The notes beneath the pieces were generated by a model. It saw only the letters and a program-made list of their open reading frames with translations, made no database searches and had not been told where the DNA came from. DNA of 10,321 nt from CAKUFA01 sp963656345 (GTDB taxonomy: Bacteria; Bacillota; Clostridia; Christensenellales; Aristaeellaceae): positions 1 to 10,321 of the forward strand of contig CAVKHY010000083.1 of assembly GCA_963656345.1 (NCBI GenBank), in the 5' to 3' direction. A program made the position numbers and the translations under genes. Position 1 is the stretch's first letter. Each line of letters opens with the position of its first letter. Below are positions 5,545-10,321 of the stretch, piece by piece.

Positions 5545-7443
5545 TTACTTCACCAACATGCCCAGCAACTTCTGAGAGCGGTTCAGGAACTTGGTGATCT
5601 CCTCCGCCTCCAGGGGCTGTGCCGCCATGCGGGCCAGGTCGTACACCTGCTCGCACAGGAGCTTGGTGGTTTCATCCTCCCCATCCCGTGCGGCAAGGGC
5701 CTGCACGGTGGCGCTGCGCCGGTTCAGCACCAGGGTGAAATGATCCGGCATGGGGAAGGACTGGCCGTAGAAGCGGCTCATGTCCTTAAAGCGGCGGGTC
5801 TGCTCATCCTCGGTGACCATGGCCGCCATATCCGCATTGGCCAGGGATTCCAGCTTCACTTCCAGGTCATCCTTGCCCAGGGCCTTGCGGAACAGGGTCT
5901 GCAGCTTGTCTGCATCCAGCTCCTTGCCTTCCTCGGAGTCCTCCGTCAGGCCGGACACATCTGCATCCACCCGGGCGAAGGTTACGCTGTCCTCTCCGGA
6001 AGAATACTCCATGAAGGACAGGAAGTTGACATCAATGACAGTATCCATCACCGCCACGTCAATGCCCCGCTGGGTGTACAGATCCACCGACGCCGCCTGC
6101 CGCTTGGGATCGTTGGTGTAGTACACCTTCTTATCCGCCTTGCCCTCGTTCCGGGTCTTGTACTCCTCCAGGGTCAGGTACTCGTCCTTGGTGGTGCGCA
6201 GCAGCAGCACGTTCTTCACGCTTTCGAAGAACTTATTGTCCTTCATGCAGCCGTACTTCACGAAGGGGGCAATGTCGTTCCAGTAGCCCTCGTAGGTCTT
6301 CCGGTCGGTGGCAAACATGCCGGTCAGCTTATCCGCCACCTTCTTGGTGATGTGGGCGCTGATCTTCTTCACATAGCCGTCGTTCTGCAGGAAGGAGCGG
6401 CTCACGTTCAGGGGGATGTCAGGGCAGTCGATAACGCCCTTCAGCAGCATGAGGAATTCGGGGATGATCTCCTTGATGTTATCCGCCACGAAGACCTGGC
6501 CGGAGAACAGCTTGATCTCCCCTTCCCGGGTGCCGAAGTCGTTCTTCAACTTGGGGAAGTACAGGATGCCCTTCAGGTTGAAGGGATAATCCACGTTCAG
6601 GTGCACCCAGAACAGAGGATCCTCGTAGTCGGAGAACATCTTGTGGTAGAACCGCTTGTACTCCTCATCCGTGCACTCGCTGGGCTTCTTCAGCCACAGA
6701 GGCGCCACCTCGTTGATCAGGGAAGGCTTGGGCTCCTCCATGACCTTTTCCATCTTGGGGGTGCCGTCCTCGTTGGTTTCCCCTTCCACGGGCACTTCCT
6801 TTTCCACGGGCTTGGCGTTGGCGTCCTCCAGGTAAATGGGGGCGTTCATGTAGCCGCAGTACCGGTTCAGCACTTCCCGCACCCGGTACATTTCCAGGAA
6901 CTCCTTATCCTCCTCCGTCAGGTGCAGGATAATGGTGGTGCCGTGCTCCTTCCGGCTGCCTTCGCTCATCTGGAAGTCCATGCCGTCGGCAGATTCCCAG
7001 TGCACAGGCTCCGCCCCTTCATTGCAGCTCAGGGTCTCGATCTCCACCCGGTCGGAGACCATGAACACGGAGTAGAAGCCCAGGCCGAAGTGGCCGATGA
7101 TGCCCCCCTTCTCCCCGTCCTTTTCGCCCTGATAGTTCTTCAGGAACTCCTCTGCGCCGGAGAAAGCCACCTGGTTGATGTACCGGTGCACCTCGTCCGC
7201 CGTCATGCCGATGCCGGTGTCGGCGATGCGCAGCTCCTTCTTTTCCTTGTCCACGGTCACGGTCACCTGCATGGGCTCTTCCGTGCCGATGTGCAGCATG
7301 CGATACTTGGTGATAGCGTCGCAGGCATTGCTTACCACTTCACGAAGAAAAATATCCTTATCTGAATACAACCAGCGCTTAATGACAGGCATAATGTTCT
7401 GCGCGTCAATGGATACGCTGCCTTTTTCCATTTCAACAGCCAT
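5545..7443 (-). CDS. htpG: Molecular chaperone HtpG (bacterial Hsp90)
   Basis: The protein has 632 residues, about the length of B. subtilis HtpG. HtpG is a cytosolic homodimeric ATP-driven chaperone. The GHKL ATPase domain shows E35 and N39 in LREVVSNACDA, D75-x-G77-x-G79 in ADTGIGM, and GHFGLGF at 117-123. The middle-domain catalytic arginine is R349 in PLNVSRSFLQ. Start and core (KGSVSIDAQNIMPVIKRWLY) resemble the Hsp90 branch found in Bacteroidetes and many Clostridia more than E. coli HtpG. An acidic insertion with EGETNEDGTPKMEK lies near 210-230. The C-terminus lacks MEEVD, as expected for bacteria. AAGGAGG (7452-7458) supports the ATG at 7443. It is monocistronic, with its own promoter, CIRCE element and terminator. 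The long frame open on the opposite strand is a codon-bias shadow. Confidence 0.98.
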   Translation of the reverse strand: MAVEMEKGSVSIDAQNIMPVIKRWLYSDKDIFLREVVSNACDAITKYRMLHIGTEEPMQVTVTVDKEKKELRIADTGIGMTADEVHRYINQVAFSGAEEFLKNYQGEKDGEKGGIIGHFGLGFYSVFMVSDRVEIETLSCNEGAEPVHWESADGMDFQMSEGSRKEHGTTIILHLTEEDKEFLEMYRVREVLNRYCGYMNAPIYLEDANAKPVEKEVPVEGETNEDGTPKMEKVMEEPKPSLINEVAPLWLKKPSECTDEEYKRFYHKMFSDYEDPLFWVHLNVDYPFNLKGILYFPKLKNDFGTREGEIKLFSGQVFVADNIKEIIPEFLMLLKGVIDCPDIPLNVSRSFLQNDGYVKKISAHITKKVADKLTGMFATDRKTYEGYWNDIAPFVKYGCMKDNKFFESVKNVLLLRTTKDEYLTLEEYKTRNEGKADKKVYYTNDPKRQAASVDLYTQRGIDVAVMDTVIDVNFLSFMEYSSGEDSVTFARVDADVSGLTEDSEEGKELDADKLQTLFRKALGKDDLEVKLESLANADMAAMVTEDEQTRRFKDMSRFYGQSFPMPDHFTLVLNRRSATVQALAARDGEDETTKLLCEQVYDLARMAAQPLEAEEITKFLNRSQKLLGMLVK

Positions 7444-7505
7444 TGCTTTGGCCTCCTTGCCTTGATACGGTTCGTCACGCCGCTATACTTTCCTTGACTT
7501 TGACC

Positions 7506-7534
7506 ATTGTAACACCGAACGGAGAGAATTGCAA
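7506..7534 (-). promoter_or_regulatory. Sigma-A promoter of htpG
   Basis: On the minus strand, TTGCAA (7529-7534), a 17-bp spacer and TACAAT (7506-7511) make a near-consensus promoter. The predicted start near 7499 gives a ~55-nt leader before the htpG ATG. Confidence 0.82.
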
Positions 7535-7541
7535 GAACTTT

Positions 7542-7568
7542 TTAGCACTCGACGTACTAGAGTGCTGA
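7542..7568. promoter_or_regulatory. CIRCE element (HrcA operator) upstream of htpG
   Basis: TTAGCACTC (7542-7550), nine bases, then GAGTGCTGA (7560-7568) matches the CIRCE consensus TTAGCACTC-N9-GAGTGCTAA with one substitution. HrcA binds CIRCE and represses heat-shock genes, typically groESL and the hrcA-dnaK operon. Here it ends 7 bp upstream of the htpG -35 box instead of overlapping the start site. Confidence 0.93.
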
Positions 7569-7640
7569 CAGCGAAACACAACCCCTTGCGTTTCCTATTA
7601 AAATAGGTTTGTTTTTTTCATGAATCGGGACAAATTAGTC

Positions 7641-7669
7641 TTGCCAATTTGGGCGACACAGATTATAAT
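7641..7669 (+). promoter_or_regulatory. Strong sigma-A promoter of the noncoding RNA
   Basis: TTGCCA (7641-7646), a 17-bp spacer and perfect TATAAT (7664-7669) form the strongest promoter in the window. Transcription should start at G7676 or G7677, which is exactly where the terminal stem of the RNA begins. The 7569-7640 stretch upstream holds a small palindrome CCTATTAAAATAGG and a T-tract but no gene. Confidence 0.85.
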
Positions 7670-7675
7670 GTTCCC

Positions 7676-7899
7676 GGTCGATCTCCTAGGGTCTGTGATT
7701 GAAAGCCGATGCCAGTCGCAGGCAAAGCGGTCCACGTAATCCGTCCAAAGCGGCGGGGAGCATGGTGCGGTCTAGATGTAAGTCCGTCCGGGGCAAGCCC
7801 CGAGAGAAGTGCGTGAGGGCGCCGATGCGTTGAGCAACCTTCCAGACGGCGTGTGTGGGGTCAAAGATCAGGTCAGCCGAAAGAGATCACCTATTTTTT
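7676..7899 (+). ncRNA. Structured noncoding RNA (~224 nt), candidate raiA-motif RNA
   Basis: A near-consensus promoter fires into a region without a plausible ORF. The 5' end GGT-C-GATCTC (7676-7685) pairs with GAGATC-ACC (7883-7891), one bulged C, closing the whole RNA, and six U residues (7894-7899) follow at once. Visible inner helices are TGCC/GGCA (7710-7713 with 7721-7724), GCCG/CGGC (7705-7708 with 7751-7754), CGGGG/CCCCG (7789-7793 with 7798-7802) and GTCTG/CAGAC (7691-7695 with 7843-7847). A segment repeats inside: GCGGTCC...TCCGTCC (7727-7746) and GCGGTCT...GTCCGTCC (7767-7788). Size, terminal stem and Clostridia setting recall the raiA RNA motif, but I identify it only from impression. 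A cis-acting leader of the downstream zinc-ribbon gene is the alternative. I see no 6S, tmRNA, RNase P, SRP or T-box signature. Confidence is for a structured RNA; the raiA name is nearer 0.5. Confidence 0.8.
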
Positions 7900-7920
7900 C
7901 ATTCAGGGGGTTACCTAACC

Positions 7921-8202
7921 ATGTACGAAGATAAGACGCTGGTATGCAAAGACTGTGGCGCTGAATTCGTTTTCACCGCCGGTGAACAGGAATTCTATGC
8001 CGAAAAGGGCTTCCAGAATGAGCCCACCCGTTGCAAGGCGTGCCGTCAGGCCCGCAAGGCAAGCCGTCCTGCTGCCGGCGCTCCCCGCGAGATGCACGAC
8101 GCCATCTGCGCAAACTGCGGCAAGCCCACGCAGGTTCCTTTTGTTCCCCGTGAGGACCGTCCCGTTTACTGCAGCGAGTGCTTTGCCGCCCGTCGCGGAT
8201 AA
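7921..8202 (+). CDS. Small double zinc-ribbon protein
   Basis: The protein has 93 residues with two zinc ribbons. The first has C9-x2-C12 and C38-x2-C41 (VCKDCGAEFVFTAGEQEFYAEKGF...RCKACR), a form of the 'probable zinc-ribbon' family common in Clostridia. The second has C63-x2-C66 and C84-x2-C87. A basic, alanine-rich linker (44-56) joins them. This suggests a nucleic-acid- or ribosome-associated role, but no function is established to my knowledge. The ATG at 7921 is chosen since the GGGGG tract at 7906-7910 is the only ribosome-binding-like site and the fold starts there; the spacing (10 nt) is long. The gene sits between the structured RNA and rpmB and ends in its own terminator. It could be read through from the RNA promoter if the U-run is leaky; no other promoter is obvious. 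Confidence 0.88.
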   Translation: MYEDKTLVCKDCGAEFVFTAGEQEFYAEKGFQNEPTRCKACRQARKASRPAAGAPREMHDAICANCGKPTQVPFVPREDRPVYCSECFAARRG

Positions 8203-8218
8203 ATTCACTCAACGACAG

Positions 8219-8256
8219 AAAATCGCTCTCTCCCTATGGAGGGGGCGATTTTTTCT
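8219..8256 (+). terminator. Intrinsic terminator of the zinc-ribbon gene
   Basis: A 15-bp stem, including G-U pairs, is formed by 8219-8233 (AAAATCGCTCTCTCC) and 8238-8252 (GGAGGGGGCGATTTT), with loop CTAT and a T-run at 8249-8254. Confidence 0.9.
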
Positions 8257-8267
8257 AAAAATATTGC

Positions 8268-8296
8268 TTGCTTTTTCCTTTCGGGCGTGATAAGAT
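8268..8296 (+). promoter_or_regulatory. Sigma-A promoter of rpmB
   Basis: TTGCTT (8268-8273), 17 bp, then TAAGAT (8291-8296). It lies just after the preceding terminator and ~45 bp before the rpmB start. Confidence 0.68.
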
Positions 8297-8340
8297 AGAT
8301 ACGCTTTGATGTGTGTGATCTCCCTAAGGAGGTGGATTTC

Positions 8341-8553
8341 ATGGGAAAGTTTTGTGAAATTTGCGAAAAGGGTACGATGAACGGCAACAACGTGAGTCAC
8401 TCCAACCGCAAGAGCCACCGGACCTGGGCGCCCAATGTGCAGAGCGTCCGTGTTGTGGTGAACGGTTCTGTGAAGCGGATGAATGTGTGCACCCGTTGCC
8501 TGCGTAGCGGCAATGTGCAGCGCGCTCTGCCCAAGACCCAGGAAGAAGCCTGA
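8341..8553 (+). CDS. rpmB: Large ribosomal subunit protein bL28
   Basis: The protein has 70 residues, within the usual bL28 range. It is a component of the 50S subunit near the E site. The signature GNNVSHSNRKSHRTWAPNVQ (15-34) is clear. Four cysteines (C5-x2-C8 and C50-x2-C53) mark the zinc-binding 'C+' form, whose zinc-free paralogue some bacteria use in zinc starvation. AAGGAGG (8326-8332) fits the ATG at 8341, and the methionine starts the family's MGKFCEIC. It is transcribed alone between its own promoter and terminator. Confidence 0.98.
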   Translation: MGKFCEICEKGTMNGNNVSHSNRKSHRTWAPNVQSVRVVVNGSVKRMNVCTRCLRSGNVQRALPKTQEEA

Positions 8554-8573
8554 GGTTTCACACGCATACTTGT

Positions 8574-8606
8574 CCCGTCTGTTGTGCGACAGACGGGGCT
8601 TTTTTT
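8574..8606 (+). terminator. Intrinsic terminator of rpmB
   Basis: CCCGTCTGT (8574-8582) pairs perfectly with ACAGACGGG (8589-8597) around a 6-nt loop, and seven T residues follow (8600-8606). It lies between convergent rpmB and rlmH, but only the plus-strand side has a U-run. Confidence 0.93.
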
Positions 8607-8610
8607 GTTT

Positions 8611-8629
8611 GCAGGGGGCTTTGCGATCG
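8611..8629 (-). repeat. Inverted fragment of the dispersed structured repeat
   Basis: GCAGGGGGCTTTGCGATCG matches, with one difference, the reverse complement of the final hairpin's 3' arm and loop at 5174-5192 (minus-strand reading GCAGGGGGCTTTGCGGTCG). The other arm is missing. It abuts the rlmH stop codon. Confidence 0.5.
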
Positions 8630-8632
8630 TTC

Positions 8633-9112
8633 TTATTTATGATACCTTTCCCCTGCACGGATCTTCATGCTGCGGTACACTTGCTCCAGCAGCATGACCC
8701 TGGCCAGCTGATGGGGAAAGGTCATTTTGCTCATGCTCATTTCCTCATTGGCCCGGGCGATCACCTTGTCGGACAAGCCCAGGCTGCCCCCGATGACGAA
8801 CACAATGGAGGAATATCCCCGCTCCATCAGGGTGCTCAGGTGCTGGCTCATGTCCGGGGACGCCCACTGCTTCCCCGGAATGGTAAGGGCGATGACGTAA
8901 TCCGAGGGGCGGATCTTTTGCAGAATGGCCTCCCCTTCCTTCTCCTTGATCTGCCTTTCCTGGGCAGGGGAAGGATCCTGGGGTTCCGGCAGGTCGGGCA
9001 GCTCGATTTCCTCCACCTTGCCGAAGCGGCTGAGACGCTTCAGGTACTCGTCCGCCATGGCACGGTAAGGCTTTTCCTTCATTTTGCCCACGGCGATCAG
9101 GGTCAGGGACAT
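8633..9112 (-). CDS. rlmH: 23S rRNA (pseudouridine-1915-N3)-methyltransferase RlmH
   Basis: The protein has 159 residues, the exact length typical of RlmH. This SPOUT-class enzyme uses S-adenosylmethionine to methylate pseudouridine 1915 in helix 69 of 23S rRNA on assembled 70S ribosomes. The C-terminal trefoil-knot motifs are clear: FVIGGSLGLSDKV (105-117) and the segment TFPHQLARVMLLEQVYR (131-147). The family ends YHK, as here. The ATG at 9112 is chosen over a possible start at 9151, since AAGGAGG (9120-9126) lies 7 nt before it and the known N-terminus SLTLIAVGK begins there. The gene overlaps the stop of the LysR-type gene by 10 nt, and its ribosome binding site lies inside that gene, so the two are probably co-transcribed and translationally coupled. 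Confidence 0.98.
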   Translation of the reverse strand: MSLTLIAVGKMKEKPYRAMADEYLKRLSRFGKVEEIELPDLPEPQDPSPAQERQIKEKEGEAILQKIRPSDYVIALTIPGKQWASPDMSQHLSTLMERGYSSIVFVIGGSLGLSDKVIARANEEMSMSKMTFPHQLARVMLLEQVYRSMKIRAGERYHK

Positions 9113-10017
9113 GGGGGTACCTCCTTCTTGTTTTCCACAATCATATCCCACATGGCCTGCAGGTAGCGATTGTCGGTAGCATCCTTGTGCCGTGCCAGAT
9201 AGATGGACAGGGTCATTTCCTCCTCTTCAAAGGGGATGCCCACCCAGCCCGCTTCTGCCATTTCCTTCTGCAAAAAATTGACCCCCATGCCCACGGCGCC
9301 GTTTCTCACTTTTTTCACCCAGAGGAGGCTGTCCGGAGAGGCGACGGCATAGTGAATCTTCAGCTTCCGTGCCTGCGCCGCCTGCTCCAGCAGCTGAAAG
9401 GTGCGGTAATACCGATTAAACGCCGCAACGGGATACTGGGCAACGTCCTCCACCCGCACGCTTTGCTTCTTCGCCAGGGGATGCCACGGCGTGACAACGG
9501 CCATCATCCTTTCCCTGCGCAAAAGCTCCAGGTCATATTCTTCCCGATGGGCGGGGGCGCCGTTCAGGATGGCCATTTCACAGCCTTCGTCATCCAGCAC
9601 CCGCTCTGCCAGCAGATCCGGCAGCTCGTCAAAGGAGATTTCCATATCCATGCCCGTTTTTTCCTTCAGGGCCTTCTGAAGGGCTGCCGGGTCGTTGCAT
9701 CCCAAGGCGTTGGGCATGCTGTAGGCGCAGGCGATGAAAATGCGCCCGTTGGCCTGCTGGGCAAAGCCCTTGATGCGGATGCAGGCGGTGTCAAAGTCCG
9801 TTACGCACTTTTCCGCCTCCCGGGCGAAGGCTCGGCCGAAGGGGGTGGGGGTCAGGGTGCGGGCCTCCCGGTCAAACAGGGGTACACCGTATTCATCCTC
9901 AATGGCACGGATAGCCTTGCCCATGGCCTGGGGGGAGAGATACATCTGCCGGGCAGCCTTGGTAAAGCTGCCTGCCTCCATGGCGGCCAGCACGTAGCGC
10001 ATACTGTGGATATCCAT
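9103..10017 (-). CDS. LysR-family transcriptional regulator
   Basis: The protein has 304 residues, the usual LysR-type length. The winged helix-turn-helix covers residues ~4-62 (SMRYVLAAMEAGSFTKAARQ...LSPQAMGKAIRAIEDEYG.PLFDREARTLTPTPFG). An effector-binding domain of the periplasmic-binding-protein type follows (~92-295). The inducer cannot be read from sequence. The ATG at 10017 is preferred because AAGGAG (10028-10033) lies 10 nt upstream and the canonical N-terminus begins there; an upstream extension to 10047 looks spurious. LysR-type regulators usually control a divergent neighbour, but I see no gene upstream within the window. Its only partner is rlmH, overlapped by 10 nt; a regulatory link to rRNA methylation is possible but not shown. 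Confidence 0.94.
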   Translation of the reverse strand: MDIHSMRYVLAAMEAGSFTKAARQMYLSPQAMGKAIRAIEDEYGVPLFDREARTLTPTPFGRAFAREAEKCVTDFDTACIRIKGFAQQANGRIFIACAYSMPNALGCNDPAALQKALKEKTGMDMEISFDELPDLLAERVLDDEGCEMAILNGAPAHREEYDLELLRRERMMAVVTPWHPLAKKQSVRVEDVAQYPVAAFNRYYRTFQLLEQAAQARKLKIHYAVASPDSLLWVKKVRNGAVGMGVNFLQKEMAEAGWVGIPFEEEEMTLSIYLARHKDATDNRYLQAMWDMIVENKKEVPPCP

Positions 10018-10123
10018 GACCTTTGTCTCCTTATGGGGTCGGCGCATGCCTGTGCGTTCAGGGGAGAAAGCCGGCTAAGCACCGGCAGGGCTGCGCCTGT
10101 ATCTTTTTTTATTCTTCTGTATT

Positions 10124-10152
10124 AGTATACAAAAAGAAACCTGAAGTTTCAA
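10124..10152 (-). promoter_or_regulatory. Sigma-A promoter of the lysR-rlmH operon
   Basis: On the minus strand, TTGAAA (10147-10152), 17 bp and TATACT (10124-10129) form a near-consensus promoter. The start would be near 10117, leaving a ~100-nt leader. Confidence 0.78.
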
Positions 10153-10186
10153 GAAAGAAACTATTTACATCAACAATTTTTCTTTC

Positions 10187-10316
10187 GAACTTCGTTCAAG
10201 GGGGGCACCCTACTACTGGGGTTTCATGTTTCTTCCCGTCTATGCTTGTTCAAGGGGGCTTGACCGTCGTTCCGCAACCTCAATCGTCGCGGCTTACAGC
10301 CGCTCGTTTCGGTTGA
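10187..10316. repeat. Repeat-containing intergenic end of the window
   Basis: A direct repeat GTTCAAGGGGG occurs at 10194-10204 and 10248-10258, 54 bp apart. The first copy overlaps a small hairpin (GAAC-TTC-GTTC, 10187-10197). Near the right edge TCAATCG (10280-10286) pairs with CGGTTGA (10310-10316), enclosing the perfect stem GCGGCT-TAC-AGCCGC (10289-10303). I see no start site or domain in any frame here; the window cuts the region off, so its owner is unknown. Confidence 0.5.
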
Positions 10317-10321
10317 TGCGT

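Noticed and set aside
5740..7365. A 541-codon open frame antisense to htpG
   Set aside because: It is a shadow of the HtpG frame. The His/Leu/Val-rich composition is typical of such antisense frames and no start signal is present.
7591..7604. CCTATTAAAATAGG followed by a T-tract as a terminator
   Set aside because: The stem is only 6 bp and AT-rich, and no plus-strand gene ends before it. It is more likely AT-rich promoter-flanking DNA.
7676..7899. T-box, cobalamin riboswitch, RNase P or tmRNA identity for the structured RNA
   Set aside because: I looked for their hallmark boxes (GGUGGNACCGCG, GCCACTG, the RNase P core, and the tmRNA ends) and did not see them.
9187..10125. A 312-codon open frame antisense to the LysR-type gene
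   Set aside because: It lacks a ribosome binding site and a recognisable domain, and the opposite strand encodes a clear LysR-family protein.

Overview
The window looks like chromosomal DNA from an anaerobic, probably gut-associated Clostridia (Firmicutes). I would guess the Oscillospiraceae or a neighbouring order, but no marker here fixes the rank. The reasons are moderately GC-rich coding sequence, strong AGGAGG ribosome binding sites, sigma-A promoters with 17-bp spacers, a HrcA/CIRCE operator, a four-cysteine L28 protein, and a secreted FMN/FAD reductase without haem. All genes that I can support are intact. Most of the unexplained sequence lies in repeat-rich intergenic DNA.

Layout. 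1-195: a hairpin repeat, then a promoter. 196-2073 (+): secreted flavin-dependent fumarate-reductase-like protein. 2074-2632: tandem hairpin repeats and members of a dispersed structured repeat family. 2633-3358 (+): recO. 3373-3420: a second, inverted copy of the window-start hairpin, between convergent genes. 3471-4854 (-): a hipBA-type toxin-antitoxin operon with a promoter and two palindromic operators. 4960-5505: no gene, but two ~180-bp copies of a repeat whose stems differ by compensatory base changes. 5545-7443 (-): htpG, preceded by a sigma-A promoter and a CIRCE element. 7641-7899 (+): a promoter and a ~224-nt structured noncoding RNA, possibly raiA-motif RNA. 7921-8202 (+): a double zinc-ribbon protein. 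8341-8553 (+): rpmB. 8633-10017 (-): a LysR-family regulator overlapping the rlmH start by 10 nt. 10018-10321: the lysR promoter and an AT-rich stretch ending in a hairpin.

How the parts relate. No single pathway runs through the window. Several units touch the ribosome or stress: L28 (rpmB), 23S rRNA methylation (rlmH), HtpG under probable heat-shock repression, a HipA-type kinase whose known relatives act on aminoacyl-tRNA synthetases, and RecO in recombination repair. The reductase is an anaerobic-respiration enzyme that takes electrons outside the membrane. The best candidates for undescribed biology are the covarying repeat family (2285-2524, 5011-5197, 5243-5414, with an inverted fragment at 8611-8629) and the structured RNA at 7676-7899.
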